Source: Candidatus Barnesiella excrementigallinarum | Lineage (GTDB): Bacteria; Bacteroidota; Bacteroidia; Bacteroidales; Barnesiellaceae | DNA length: 64,000 nucleotides | Assembly: GCA_019114445.1 (NCBI GenBank) | Contig: DXFL01000023.1 | Span: 1-64,000, forward strand | Direction of reading: 5' to 3' | Part shown: one piece after another, positions 51,072 to 60,838 of the stretch | How the letters are laid out: each line of letters begins with the position of its first letter | How positions within the stretch are numbered: the first letter of the stretch is position 1 | The notes under the pieces: generated by a model | The model's input: the letters and a program-made list of their open reading frames with translations, nothing else | What the model was told of the DNA's origin: nothing | Databases searched by the model: none | Made by a program: the position numbers and the translations under genes

Positions 51072-52394
51072 TTAATCTATTCGGTACAATTTCAGTTTAT
51101 TATACAATGTTTTTCTATCGATTCCCAGCATCTCGGCGGCTTTACTTTTGTTCCCCGAACATTTTTGCAAAGCCGCTATGATTTTAGCCCGCTCATTATC
51201 GGGATCGTGCAAAGCGGTTATCGACGGAGCGCTTCCCGATTCCAGCCTTATATGTTCTACTCCTATCGGTCGTCCCTGCGAAAGCAACGCCGCCCGCATA
51301 ATGGTGTTACGCATCTCCCTCAAATTGCCGGGCCAGCCATATCGGCAAAGTTGTTCCATCGCCTCGGGTAAAAATCCCGGTACCGGTTTTTCCAATTCGC
51401 GATTGGCCTGATCCAAAAAGAAATTGGCAAACAACTGTATATCCTCCCCTCGTTCGCAAAGACGAGGCATATAAATTGTAAATTCGTTTATCCGGTGATA
51501 CAAATCTTCCCTGAACGTTCCCGCCGCTATGGCCGCCTTCAAATCTTCGTTGGTAGCGGCAATCAACCGCACATCTACTTTTATCTCGCTTGTAGCCCCT
51601 ACCGGCTTCACCCGCCGCTCTTGCAACACCCGCAGCAACTGCACTTGTACATCGTAACTCAAATTTCCTATTTCATCGAGGAATAAGGTTCCCCCATCGG
51701 CCTCGACAAACGCCCCGATTTTATCATCGACGGCACCCGTAAACGAGCCTTTCTTATGTCCAAAAAACTCCGAGGCCGCCAGTTCCTTAGGAATGGCCCC
51801 GCAATCGATTGCGACAAAAGGCTTATCGGCCCGCTTGCTCAACCGGTGTATGCGTTTGGCCACATACTCTTTACCCGTTCCACTCGCTCCGTTTATCAAA
51901 ACCGACATGGCTGTGGGAGCAACCAATTTCACATAAGAATAAAGTTGGCGGGCAGCTTCGCTTTGGCCTTCCAGAAAATTCGGCTCCTCGGCAACTGGAT
52001 TCGGTTTTGGGGTCGATTTTTTTTCTTTTTCGTTCACCGAGCCCAACACCTCATTTATCTTTTGCAACAACTCTTCGGGATTCACCGGTTTGGCAACATA
52101 ATCTTTCGCCCCCAACTTCATGGCGTGTACAGCCGACGGAATAGCCGCGTAACTTGTCATCACAATCAACGGGACATTCATTCCCACCGACGCCTGCCAT
52201 TCCAACAAATCAATACCTTCGCCGTCGGGCAAACGCAAATCGCAAAGAAGCAAATCGACCGATATTTTCGCCAGCTCCTTCTTCGCAGCCGCCATATTCG
52301 AAACAGAGGTTACCGAGAAACCCTTCTTGGTAAGCCAAGTTTGCAACATCACAGCAAAGGTCGTATCGTCTTCGACCATAAAAATATGTTTCAT
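51072..52394 (-). CDS. Sigma-54-dependent response regulator (NtrC family)
   Basis: 440 residues from the ATG at 52394 (MKHIFMVEDD); longer frames run into the kinase gene. Receiver 1-115, phospho-acceptor Asp52 (LLCDLRLPDG), Lys in DYVAKPV. AAA+ domain with Walker A GASGTGKEYVAKRIH, sigma-54-contacting loop GSFTGA (in KKGSFTGAVDD), Walker B GGTLFLDEIG and R-finger region. Fis-type HTH at the C-terminus (KSKAAEMLGIDRKTLYNKL). Two bases after its kinase. Likely target: the adjacent -24/-12 promoter. Confidence 0.95.
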   Translation of the reverse strand: MKHIFMVEDDTTFAVMLQTWLTKKGFSVTSVSNMAAAKKELAKISVDLLLCDLRLPDGEGIDLLEWQASVGMNVPLIVMTSYAAIPSAVHAMKLGAKDYVAKPVNPEELLQKINEVLGSVNEKEKKSTPKPNPVAEEPNFLEGQSEAARQLYSYVKLVAPTAMSVLINGASGTGKEYVAKRIHRLSKRADKPFVAIDCGAIPKELAASEFFGHKKGSFTGAVDDKIGAFVEADGGTLFLDEIGNLSYDVQVQLLRVLQERRVKPVGATSEIKVDVRLIAATNEDLKAAIAAGTFREDLYHRINEFTIYMPRLCERGEDIQLFANFFLDQANRELEKPVPGFLPEAMEQLCRYGWPGNLREMRNTIMRAALLSQGRPIGVEHIRLESGSAPSITALHDPDNERAKIIAALQKCSGNKSKAAEMLGIDRKTLYNKLKLYRID

Positions 52395-52396
52395 AA

Positions 52397-54847
52397 CTAC
52401 CTCTCTTTCAAAAGCATTAATGCAATTGCAGTTTGTATCTGTTCGGCTTGGCTCAACACCCGAACCAAAAGTTCCGACAATTCGTCGTTCCACCGATCGG
52501 CACCCTCCTCTTCCAGCCGGGTCAACAAGGGTAACATATCGGACAATTTAAGCATGGCAAAAACAGGCTGCCACTTATGAGCCATTCGCGACACAGCCCC
52601 ACCATCGCCACGCCCTTTTGCCTCTTTCATCTCCTCTATTTGGAGGCTCAACTCATGGGAAAATGTCTCTAAAATATTCCGTCGGGCATCTTCATCACCC
52701 TCGGCAAAAACAGTCAATGCCGAGAAATCATAACCGGTCTCTTCCGGCATCGCCTCCGGCTCCTCCGTCGAGGAGGTACTTACATCGAATCGTCCATCGC
52801 AAATCTGCGACAGGCAATCCGACAGTTGAGCCAACGTAAAAGGCTTGTGCAAAACGGCCGAAAAGCCCTCGGAAAGTAACTGAGCCGTATCGCTACGGGC
52901 CGTCACCACAACCACCGGAATCGTCTTGGCCCAATCGAAACGCGCCCCCCGCAAAAACTGCAAGAAACGGATTCCGTCCATCTCGGGCATCTGCATATCG
53001 GTAAACACCGCGTCGAAATGCTCATGCTCCAAATAACTCAACACCTCCTCGGCACGCACACAGGCAACAGCCTCTACACCCAGTTGTTTCAGTTGGTTCT
53101 CAAAAAGGACCAGTTGTATTTTATCATCGTCGAGCAACAAGCATCGCCGCCCCGAAAAGAGCGGCCGGGACTGTTCTTGAATCTCTTTCTCCGAAAGCTC
53201 TTCCAAAGGAATCTCCACGGTGAATACACTGCCAACCCCTTCCTCGCTGCGGACATCGATACGCCCACCCATCAATTCGACCAACTGCCGGGTAATGGCC
53301 AAACCCAATCCAAAACCCTCTTCGCCTTGTGCCGACGATAAACGGGTAAATGCCTGAAATATCTTTTCCAACTCTTCCCGAGCAATTCCCCTGCCCGTAT
53401 CGCTTACCGAAAAAACCAAATATTTTACTCGGACCAACAGATGTACCGTAACGCTCCCTTTTGCCGTAAATTTCAACGCATTGGAAAGCAAATTGTCTAC
53501 AATTTGCTGAATGCGCAGCGGGTCGCCATAGAAATTACCATCGGCTGTCGCTTCGGCTTTCAACCGCAACTTCAAATGTTTCTTATCGGCTACCGGCTGC
53601 ATAGCCGACACAATTTTTTCGAACCACACACGAGGGTTAAACACCATGCGGTTTATATCCAACTTATGAGACTCCAACCGATGGAAGTCGAGCAAATCGC
53701 TCACCAAAGCGAGCAAATGGTCCGACGATGCCTTTATATTTTGCAAATAAAACCGTTGCCTCTCGGTAATATCCAAACGCGACAAAAGTTCCACATAACC
53801 GATAATCGAACTCAACGGAGCCTTAAAATCGTGTGTAATGGTCAACATCATTTTCTCGCGGGCTTCCAATAAATCTTCCGCCCGACGCCGAGCAGCCTCC
53901 AACTCCCGCCGCCAACGGTCGTCGCGCAACCAACCCCGCCAAACCAACACCCCGAAAATCACAGCCAATACAATCGCCCCCGAAGCTACCGCCACCAAAG
54001 CATACATCGATTCCCGGCGAATCTCCTCGTTACGAGCCATAATTTTTTCGGCAACCACCAACTGTTCTTGTTCGAAGCTATTCATCAATCGGCTAATCTG
54101 CCCGCCCAACCGTTCATTATCGCGACGCAGCCGCCACCGCTCCCGTTCGAGAGCTTGATGCGAAAGCAACCGGCTCTCGTTATAGCCCAGTTCCATCACC
54201 TTCAAGTCCGAAGCCAACGAATCGCTCAATGCTCCTATACGCTTCGATTCGACACGGATACTGTCCAAACGTACCGAAGATTTTCCCGAAATCGCATCGG
54301 CAATACGTCCGAATACATTCTTGTTCCGACGCTTTTCCAACAACGAGTCGCTCTGTCTCACCAACGTTTGCTGGTGATCATGAATAAGAAGCAACGAATC
54401 TTGCTGGCGCATCATGTCTTCGATTTTCCGGTTCTGCTCTTCGGCTACATCGATCGAGACACTCATCAACCGCCTTATTACCCCATTCTTCCGGTTCAAC
54501 AAACCCACAATGCTGTCTATCCGGGACAACTGTATGGAATCCGAAGTAATACCGCGCAACGAATCTACCCCCGAAACGACATCGTTCATGGCACGACGGT
54601 ACAGCGGATAATCGGAATATCGTCCCCACACCAACGACTGCCCCACCGACTCGGCCCGGTACAACAACGTCAAAGCGTCGGCCATCCGATGACGCTTTAC
54701 GCTCATATCCTTCTCTATTGTCCTTATCGATACCAGCAAATTTATTTCATGATAAACGAACCAAGAAGAAGCCAACAGCACCACCACCAACAACAAATAC
54801 CCCCACAAAGCCTTATTGCGGGTCGATTTCCGGGAATAAGCAGCCAT
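52397..54847 (-). CDS. Hybrid histidine kinase with receiver and HPt domains
   Basis: 816 residues. Membrane helix 1 (14-33), a periplasmic helical domain of about 220 residues rich in leucine and charged heptads, membrane helix 2 (about 280-300), H box LTITHDFKAPLSSIIGYV, N box VDNLLSNALKFTAKG, G box EGFGLGLAITRQLV, receiver with LLLDDDKIQ and FTDMQMPEMDG (Asp), and a C-terminal HPt with MAHKWQPVFAML (His). The HPt probably passes phosphate to the sigma-54 activator encoded next. The predicted stimulus is unknown. Confidence 0.95.
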   Translation of the reverse strand: MAAYSRKSTRNKALWGYLLLVVVLLASSWFVYHEINLLVSIRTIEKDMSVKRHRMADALTLLYRAESVGQSLVWGRYSDYPLYRRAMNDVVSGVDSLRGITSDSIQLSRIDSIVGLLNRKNGVIRRLMSVSIDVAEEQNRKIEDMMRQQDSLLLIHDHQQTLVRQSDSLLEKRRNKNVFGRIADAISGKSSVRLDSIRVESKRIGALSDSLASDLKVMELGYNESRLLSHQALERERWRLRRDNERLGGQISRLMNSFEQEQLVVAEKIMARNEEIRRESMYALVAVASGAIVLAVIFGVLVWRGWLRDDRWRRELEAARRRAEDLLEAREKMMLTITHDFKAPLSSIIGYVELLSRLDITERQRFYLQNIKASSDHLLALVSDLLDFHRLESHKLDINRMVFNPRVWFEKIVSAMQPVADKKHLKLRLKAEATADGNFYGDPLRIQQIVDNLLSNALKFTAKGSVTVHLLVRVKYLVFSVSDTGRGIAREELEKIFQAFTRLSSAQGEEGFGLGLAITRQLVELMGGRIDVRSEEGVGSVFTVEIPLEELSEKEIQEQSRPLFSGRRCLLLDDDKIQLVLFENQLKQLGVEAVACVRAEEVLSYLEHEHFDAVFTDMQMPEMDGIRFLQFLRGARFDWAKTIPVVVVTARSDTAQLLSEGFSAVLHKPFTLAQLSDCLSQICDGRFDVSTSSTEEPEAMPEETGYDFSALTVFAEGDEDARRNILETFSHELSLQIEEMKEAKGRGDGGAVSRMAHKWQPVFAMLKLSDMLPLLTRLEEEGADRWNDELSELLVRVLSQAEQIQTAIALMLLKER

Positions 54848-55015
54848 ATATCGTTATTTGGGGGTGAAGATAAAAAAAAGAGTAGTATTCCCCACTACAA
54901 GGCGATATAAAAATAGTAAAAACGAATCGCCCCAAATTCCCTGCCGACTCACGAATTGCCCCCAATTATATCTGAACTTTTTTACTACTTTTGCAATAAA
55001 CTACAATCTACACAA

Positions 55016-55381
55016 ATGGAAATACTCTTTTTTCACTACCCTCCGTGCAGCACTTGCCAAAAAGCTGCAAAGTGGCTGAAAGGAAACCATATCGAAGTCA
55101 CTGCCCGACATATTGTCGAAAATCCCCCTTCGCCACAGGAACTCTCCGAATGGATTACCCGCAGCGGGCTGCCCTTGCAAAAATTTTTCAATACCAGCGG
55201 ACAACGATACCGCGAATTGAACATGAAAGAACGCATGGCTACCGCCTCGCCCAAAGAGCTCATCGAGCTACTGGCCTCCGACGGAATGTTGATAAAACGT
55301 CCGCTCGTTGTAACCGACAACAAGGTATTAGTCGGGTTCAATCCCGAAACGTGGGAAAAAGCACTATGCACAAAACCATAA
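55016..55381 (+). CDS. ArsC/Spx-family thioredoxin-fold protein
   Basis: 121 residues from the ATG at 55016; an upstream in-frame ATG at 54956 precedes a -7 element and is rejected. Thioredoxin-like start EILFFHYPPCSTCQKAAKWL with CSTC, and RPLVVTDNKVLVGFNPETWEKAL at the end, the pattern of YffB/Spx-like or arsenate reductase-like proteins. The CxxC, without a further catalytic Cys, and the late RPLV-VGF motif favour the Spx/YffB side. No ars genes nearby. TACTTTTG at 54986-54993 is its -7 element. Confidence 0.88.
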   Translation: MEILFFHYPPCSTCQKAAKWLKGNHIEVTARHIVENPPSPQELSEWITRSGLPLQKFFNTSGQRYRELNMKERMATASPKELIELLASDGMLIKRPLVVTDNKVLVGFNPETWEKALCTKP

Positions 55382-55428
55382 AATTCCTGCATAATTAAAA
55401 GAAATAAAAGAAAATAACGAGGCTTTTG

Positions 55429-55460
55429 TTTGCACGGGTCGCAAAGAAACACTACCTTTG
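55429..55460 (+). promoter_or_regulatory. Promoter of rpsP
   Basis: TTTG at 55429-55432, 20 bases, TACCTTTG at 55453-55460; full consensus. Confidence 0.88.
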
Positions 55461-55499
55461 CGCCGCTAATGCAAATAATAACCAATTAAAAAATTTCAA

Positions 55500-56075
55500 A
55501 TGGCAACAAAAATCAGATTACAACGTTTTGGTCACAAAGACTATGCGTTCTATCAAATTGTAATCGCCGATAGCAGGGCACCACGTGATGGTAAGTTTAT
55601 TGAAAGGATAGGTTCTTATAATCCGAACACTAATCCTGCTACAATAAATTTGAATTTCGAAAGAGCTTTGTATTGGCTGACAACCGGTGCTCAACCCACC
55701 GATACCGTTCGCAACATTCTTTCCAAAGAGGGTGTATTGTTGAAAAAACACTTGCTGGGCGGTGTAAAGAAAGGCGCTTTTACCGAAGAAGTTGCTGAAC
55801 AACGCTTCGAAGCTTGGTTGAAAAACAAAAAATCGGCTACCGATGCCGAAAAAGCTAAAATCTCTGCTGCCAAAGACGCTGCCGCTAAGAAACGTCTCGA
55901 AGAAGAAGCTGAGAAAAACAAAGTGAAAGCCGAAGCTGTCGCCGCTAAAAAAGCTGCCGAAGCTGCTGCTAAGGCCGAAGCCGAAGCCGCTGCCAAAGCA
56001 GAGGAAGAAGCTAACGCTGCCGCAGAAGCTCCCGCCGAAGAGGCTGCCGCTCCTGCTACCGAAAGTGCTGAATAA
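55500..56075 (+). CDS. rpsP: Ribosomal protein S16 with long C-terminal extension
   Basis: 191 residues; the usual S16 is about 80-90. Residues 1-90 are the S16 domain ([42 protein letters not shown]; cores [34 protein letters not shown]). Residues 95-191 are a Lys/Ala then Ala/Glu-rich, low-complexity helix tail ([13 protein letters not shown]-type) common to S16 of this phylum, role unknown. Codon use changes in the tail (GCT/GCC repeats) but there is no frameshift. Monocistronic, with terminator at 56095-56130; rimM/trmD do not follow. Confidence 0.96.
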   Translation: MATKIRLQRFGHKDYAFYQIVIADSRAPRDGKFIERIGSYNPNTNPATINLNFERALYWLTTGAQPTDTVRNILSKEGVLLKKHLLGGVKKGAFTEEVAEQRFEAWLKNKKSATDAEKAKISAAKDAAAKKRLEEEAEKNKVKAEAVAAKKAAEAAAKAEAEAAAKAEEEANAAAEAPAEEAAAPATESAE

Positions 56076-56094
56076 TATTTTAGACAGCATATCG

Positions 56095-56130
56095 AAACGG
56101 GGTATCCACACAAGGATGCCCCGTTTTTTT
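56095..56130 (+). terminator. Intrinsic terminator of rpsP
   Basis: ACGGGGTATCC / GGATGCCCCGT (one G-T) and seven T. Confidence 0.9.
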
Positions 56131-56489
56131 ATTCCCCCTTCGCCAAAACTATCGCTGCAACAAAACAACACACTCGACTTCTATCCAAACTGTTTCTTCT
56201 TTTTCCACTCGAACGTATCATATTCGTCTCATCATCGCCCAACAAACCCACCGCCCCCCTACATTCAAACACACTAACCTATCTACAACAAATGGCTTTC
56301 CCCTTCGCGAATCTATATCAGCCCTCCCATTTTCACACTTATTAACACCATCAAAACAGCCATCACCCCAAAATACGCTAAAAACAATAAAATTTTGTAA
56401 ATAATATACAATACACAAAAGAATAAACGCAATCTTATTAAATTTGTATTTACAATTATTAAATACCATTCAATAAAACACAAATTATC
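56131..56489. other. AT-rich intergenic region after rpsP
   Basis: About 360 bases, poor in G on the plus strand. TAAATTTG at 56439-56446 is a -7 element for the next gene, 44 bases before its start. No further gene or structure seen. Confidence 0.5.
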
Positions 56490-57773
56490 ATGAAAAAACT
56501 TTTTACCGCAATTTCAACACTCTGCTTTACAGCATTGGCTTGGGCAGGAGCAAACGATTTGACATTCACCCAATTGTTCTCTATCGATACCTCAACGCCG
56601 AATCCTCCATCGTATTTCGTAGGCGCCGATATGCGTAGTTGCGCCGTCTTTGAAAACAACCTCTTTATTGCCAACAAGAGTGGTTTGGTTCATGTACTCG
56701 ACGCTACCACAGGGGAATATATACGAGACCTCGATAACACCGGTATTTGGGGAGGAGACATAACTCTCTCCGATATAAAATGTCTCGAAGATGGAACCGT
56801 AGTAGCATCGAATTGCCGAGTAACAGTAAGCGATGCCGGAACTCTCAAAGTCTATTATTGGGACGATTTGGAAGCTGCCCCGAAAGAGCTGATCAACTAC
56901 GGCGTCGATAAACTGACCCCTCCCAATGGCAATGCGAAAATCCATGTCCGCGCATTTGATTACATCGGAACCATCGAATTGGGAAACTACTACGCCATCA
57001 CTTCCGATTGTGCCATAGATAATGTTTATGTTATCAAAATTCCTGTAACCAATGGCACTCCGGGCGATCCCGTCTTTTATTCCGTAGGAGGCTGTGCATC
57101 TACTACATCGGCTCGTATTCGGGTAGATGCCGATGAAAGCGGATTTTGGTTTACCAATAAAGGCGAATCCTATTACTATACTTTCGATTCGACTTCGAGT
57201 TGGAAATATTACAACCAAACCGGCAATAAAAAATATACCAATGCATTCGAGCAATTCAGTATCGGGAATACTCCGTACTATGCAACGGTCGATTATCTCG
57301 ACGGCTCCATCGGAACAATTACAAATCCGCTCGTTTCCATATATACTTATGAAAGCTGGGGTCGATGGGGTAGCTCGGGGAAAACATTAGTTTCGTCTCA
57401 ACCCGAAAGCGGACTGGTCAGCTCGGCAAGAAATATCAACTTCTTCGACGGATTGGCTATTCGCACTTTGACCAACAACGAAAAAGCCATCTACATGGTA
57501 TCGCCGTTGAGCGGAATAGCTGCTTTCACTGTAAAAGACCCCACTGTGGAACCAACTGCTATCGAAGGGAATCGTGTAGAATCGGCAAAGGTATATGCCA
57601 TGAACGGACAAATCGTTGTAGAAACGACCGCCGGTGAAACCATCGAAATCTACTCCATTACCGGGCAACTCATCACCAAAGCCGTTGCCGAAAACGGAAT
57701 TACCACATTGGATGCCGGCAAGGGCGTAGCTATTGTAAAAGTAGGTAACAAAGCCCACAAAGTTATTCTGTAA
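56490..57773 (+). CDS. Secreted protein with T9SS-like C-terminal tail
   Basis: 427 residues. Signal peptide 1-18 (ALAWA-GA). Residues 40-340 show repeating beta blades (LFIANKSGLVHVLDATTGEYIRDL, TLSDIKCLEDGTVVASNC), a propeller-like, DUF4623-like pattern. The last 75 residues (AKVYAMNGQIVVETTAGETIEIYSITGQLITKA...GVAIVKVGNKAHKVIL) form the immunoglobulin-like tail typical of type A T9SS sorting domains. Substrate unknown; cell-surface or secreted. Terminator at 57797-57837. Confidence 0.75.
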   Translation: MKKLFTAISTLCFTALAWAGANDLTFTQLFSIDTSTPNPPSYFVGADMRSCAVFENNLFIANKSGLVHVLDATTGEYIRDLDNTGIWGGDITLSDIKCLEDGTVVASNCRVTVSDAGTLKVYYWDDLEAAPKELINYGVDKLTPPNGNAKIHVRAFDYIGTIELGNYYAITSDCAIDNVYVIKIPVTNGTPGDPVFYSVGGCASTTSARIRVDADESGFWFTNKGESYYYTFDSTSSWKYYNQTGNKKYTNAFEQFSIGNTPYYATVDYLDGSIGTITNPLVSIYTYESWGRWGSSGKTLVSSQPESGLVSSARNINFFDGLAIRTLTNNEKAIYMVSPLSGIAAFTVKDPTVEPTAIEGNRVESAKVYAMNGQIVVETTAGETIEIYSITGQLITKAVAENGITTLDAGKGVAIVKVGNKAHKVIL

Positions 57774-57796
57774 ATACAATCGTCTATAAAAACTAT

Positions 57797-57837
57797 ACGG
57801 CAGGGATCTCGAAGGGTGATTCCTGCCGTTCTTTTTT
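57797..57837 (+). terminator. Intrinsic terminator after the T9SS-tail protein
   Basis: ACGGCAGG / CCTGCCGT, 17-base loop with additional pairing, followed by T6. Confidence 0.8.
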
Positions 57838-57946
57838 CTGCCCTAACAGACAATCGTTGCATAAATGTACCGAGAATAGAGGCAAAGAATTACAAGCACA
57901 GAGGCTCTAAACCGGCTATATTGCACAATGCCCTGCCCATTATATT

Positions 57947-57987
57947 GAAAAGCGCAAAGCCTTTAACATAAAGACCTTGCGCTTTTC
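57947..57987 (-). terminator. Hairpin after tmRNA
   Basis: Minus strand: perfect 11-pair stem GAAAAGCGCAA / TTGCGCTTTTC; the 3' arm ends in T-rich sequence but no separate T run. Confidence 0.55.
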
Positions 57988-57993
57988 AATCGG

Positions 57994-58388
57994 TGGAGCT
58001 GGAGGGATTCGAACCCTCGTCCAAACGAGGAACTAATGAGCTTTCTACATGCTTATCTTCGCTTCGATTGTAGGGCATGGACAAGACCGAAGCTACCAAT
58101 CCATACCTTAGTTTCTAAAACTTCATCGTCGGCCCGAAACTTGCCTTCGACTATTTCCGATATTATTGCACCACCGTTTCGGAACGCTTCGGAACCACAG
58201 CAACCGGGTGATGTCTTGTCTCCGCAACTGTTGCGGAGATTAAGCTAATCTACTGTACTTCGATTAAGCAGCAAGAGCGTAGTTATTTTCGCCAGTTAAA
58301 TTTTTGTTGTCTGATATTATAGAGCGGGGCAACAACGCTCTGCATGCTTACCCACCACTTCTACCCGCTGTCAAAACCGGTCAGCCCC
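57994..58388 (-). ncRNA. ssrA: tmRNA
   Basis: About 395 bases. The tRNA-like ends pair: 5' GGGGCTG (58388-58382) with CAGCTCC (58001-57995), discriminator A, then CCG rather than CCA. T arm GGGTTCGAATCCC is near the 3' end. The tag frame at 58293-58264 reads GGC GAA AAT AAC TAC GCT CTT GCT GCT TAA: GENNYALAA, the Bacteroidales tag. It rescues stalled ribosomes. A -7 element (TATCTTTG, 58430-58437) lies about 42 bases upstream; a short hairpin lies in the precursor leader. Confidence 0.97.
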
Positions 58389-58429
58389 AGTGGTAGTATA
58401 TCCTTTCCTCGAACGCTTTCGAGGAGGAA

Positions 58430-58437
58430 CAAAGATA
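58430..58437 (-). promoter_or_regulatory. -7 element of ssrA
   Basis: Minus strand TATCTTTG, with ATTG about 18 bases upstream as -33. Confidence 0.65.
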
Positions 58438-58491
58438 ATGCTTTTCCAGCAGATACAATCTTCTATCCCGAAAAAAAAATAGATATTCGCC

Positions 58492-59616
58492 TTAACTCTT
58501 CAACAGCATGATGAGTTTGATAGCCAAGTCGAACAGGACGATTTTGGCATTGGCATTTTGCCCGATGTCGTTCTCGGCATCACTCAGGTGCTTCATAATG
58601 GCTTGAACGTTACGCTCATGTATAAAAGGAGCAAAACGGGTAGAGAACTGCTCTTCTTCCCGATTCATGTACGACAGGTCGGGCACGTGTAGATTATAGA
58701 TATAATTTTCGCGCACCATGCGCTGGGCATAGGCAAGGAAACGGCGCAACCGCTCGCGTCCCAAATCGGCCACCTCTTCGCTCCACCCTTTCAAGGCCTT
58801 GATCTTGCGCCCGTAAGCCAGTCGCATTACCTGCACGAAGTAATCGAAAAACAATTTATTCTCCTCATTCAGTTGAAGCGATTCGCACGCCCGCAAATAA
58901 CTGCCGTCGGCCACATGAGCCACCGCAACGGCGTCCTGACCGGTTATTCCATAATTGCGCTGCAACGCTTCGGCGATAACCGAGGAAGAAAGCGGACGCA
59001 TTTCGATCAATTGCGACCGGGAGCGAATCGTCCCCAACACCCGATCGGGGGCATTGCTCACCAACAGAAACACACTGCCGGGATAAGGTTCCTCCAACAG
59101 TTTCAGCAATTTGTTGGCACAGGTATCGTTCATGCGCTCGGGCAACCAGATAATCATGATCTTATAGGGCGATTCGTAACTTTTCAACGACATTTTGCGT
59201 AAAATACTCTCGCTCTCCTCGCCATAAATTACCGCCTGCTTGTTTTCGGCATTGATATGGCTCAACCACGAATCAAGCCCGAAGTAGATATGCTCTTTCA
59301 AAAAATCGCACCACTCGGGCAGGTAGTCGTCGCAAATACGCTTCTTCTTTTCCACTCTGACCATAGGAAAGACAAAATGCAAGTCGGGGTGAGTAAGCGC
59401 CGCATATTGCCGGCACGAAGGGCACACCCCGCAAGCCTCGCCCTGTTGCCGGTTGGTACAATGGATATAACGTGCATAGGCTATGGCCATAGCAAATTTA
59501 CCTATCCCTTCGGGGCCACAGAGCAATTGGGCATGGGCGATATGTCCGCTATCGACCGATTGCAAGAGCCTTTGCTTCACCTCCTCTTGTCCGATAACGT
59601 CTTTAAAGAAGAACAT
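58492..59616 (-). CDS. holB: DNA polymerase III delta-prime subunit
   Basis: 374 residues, clamp-loader AAA+ fold. FFFKDVIGQEEVKQRL start, degenerate Walker A LLCGPEGIGKFAMA, zinc-finger cysteines CTNRQQGEACGVCPSC, then ERMNDTCANKLLKLLEEP (sensor region core NKLLKLLEEP), and SRSQLIEMRPLS. It has the SRC-like S-R-S sensor of delta-prime. It works in the clamp loader complex with DnaX and HolA. Sixteen bases downstream of metF on the same strand. Confidence 0.92.
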   Translation of the reverse strand: MFFFKDVIGQEEVKQRLLQSVDSGHIAHAQLLCGPEGIGKFAMAIAYARYIHCTNRQQGEACGVCPSCRQYAALTHPDLHFVFPMVRVEKKKRICDDYLPEWCDFLKEHIYFGLDSWLSHINAENKQAVIYGEESESILRKMSLKSYESPYKIMIIWLPERMNDTCANKLLKLLEEPYPGSVFLLVSNAPDRVLGTIRSRSQLIEMRPLSSSVIAEALQRNYGITGQDAVAVAHVADGSYLRACESLQLNEENKLFFDYFVQVMRLAYGRKIKALKGWSEEVADLGRERLRRFLAYAQRMVRENYIYNLHVPDLSYMNREEEQFSTRFAPFIHERNVQAIMKHLSDAENDIGQNANAKIVLFDLAIKLIMLLKS

Positions 59617-59632
59617 AACCTCTCACCTCTCG

Positions 59633-60589
59633 TTAATAAACCGACTTCGCCACACGATACACACTGTCGACCGCCATGAGCGAGTAATAATGAATACTGG
59701 GTACCCCCCGGGCTTTCAGTTCGAGCGACTGTGCCGTACACCACTCGATACCCACCTGTTTTACTTGCGAATCGTCCTTACACTTGACAATCTCGCGCAC
59801 CAACGCATCGGGAATATCCACATGGAATACCCGCGGCAGCAACGTCAACTGCGAAGCCTTCGATATGGGTTTCAAACCCGGTACAATAGGTACGGTGATT
59901 CCGGCAGCCCGGCAACGCTCGACAAATGCAAAAAATTTCGCATTGTCGAAAAACATTTGGGTTACGATATAGTCGGCCCCCATATCGACTTTCGCTTTCA
60001 GCCACTTCATATCCTCATCGGGATTGGGCGATTCGTCGTGCTTCTCGGGATAACCCGCCACCCCATACGAGAAACGGTTATTCCCCACCAAATCCATGCT
60101 GGTGCCGTCTAAAAAATAACCTTCGTTAAAACGGTTCACCTGTTGCTCCAACTCGATAGCGTGCTCATATCCTCCCGGCACGGCCGTAAACCGGCTTTCG
60201 TGCTTTGCCTTATCCCCGCGAAGAATAAGCAAATCGCATATTCCCAAGAAGTTAAGGTCGATAAGTGCATACTCCGTTTCCGTGGCGGTAAAGCCACTGC
60301 ATATCAAATGCGGGACCGTAGGTATTTGATACTTATTTTTAATAGCCGCTGCCACCGCTACCGTACCGGGGCGACTACGCTCCGATACCCGGCGGAACAA
60401 TCCGTCGGGTGTATCTTTGTAAACCAACTCGCTGCGATGTGTGGTTATGTTGATATACAACGGCGAGAACTCTCGCAAACGGTCTATCGACTGAAACGAT
60501 TTCTCGATACTGCTACCCTTCAATGGCGGAAGTATCTCGAACGAAAAGCCTGTACTTCCGTTATTCTTTATCAAATCGACAACCTTCAT
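59633..60589 (-). CDS. metF: 5,10-methylenetetrahydrofolate reductase
   Basis: 318 residues, TIM barrel with FAD. FSFEILPPLKG, YINITTHRSELV, VPHLICSGFT (TFEVPHL-type), LNFLGICDLLILRGD (core DLLILRGD), WLKAKVDMGADYIVTQMFFDNAKF and PGLKPISKASQL. Makes 5-methyl-THF for methionine synthesis. No riboswitch is visible in the short leader. Its -7 element on minus is TATATTTG (60675-60682). holB follows in the same transcript. Confidence 0.96.
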   Translation of the reverse strand: MKVVDLIKNNGSTGFSFEILPPLKGSSIEKSFQSIDRLREFSPLYINITTHRSELVYKDTPDGLFRRVSERSRPGTVAVAAAIKNKYQIPTVPHLICSGFTATETEYALIDLNFLGICDLLILRGDKAKHESRFTAVPGGYEHAIELEQQVNRFNEGYFLDGTSMDLVGNNRFSYGVAGYPEKHDESPNPDEDMKWLKAKVDMGADYIVTQMFFDNAKFFAFVERCRAAGITVPIVPGLKPISKASQLTLLPRVFHVDIPDALVREIVKCKDDSQVKQVGIEWCTAQSLELKARGVPSIHYYSLMAVDSVYRVAKSVY

Positions 60590-60838
60590 GTGCTCTTTTT
60601 TTATCGGAGGGGTACAGAATTTCTCTCTGTATTGGACTTTTTACCCCTTGAAAAATCAATTTTTTGTTGAAATACAAATATACAATAATTTCCCGAAATA
60701 CCGAATTATATACATTCCTTTCCTGTTAATTGTTAAAGACTATATATATTACCCTCCATTTGCATTCACATTGATTAAAATAGATTAAATCCAAGCATTT
60801 TTTCGCTGAAATATTATGTTTGAAAACATATTTATCCC

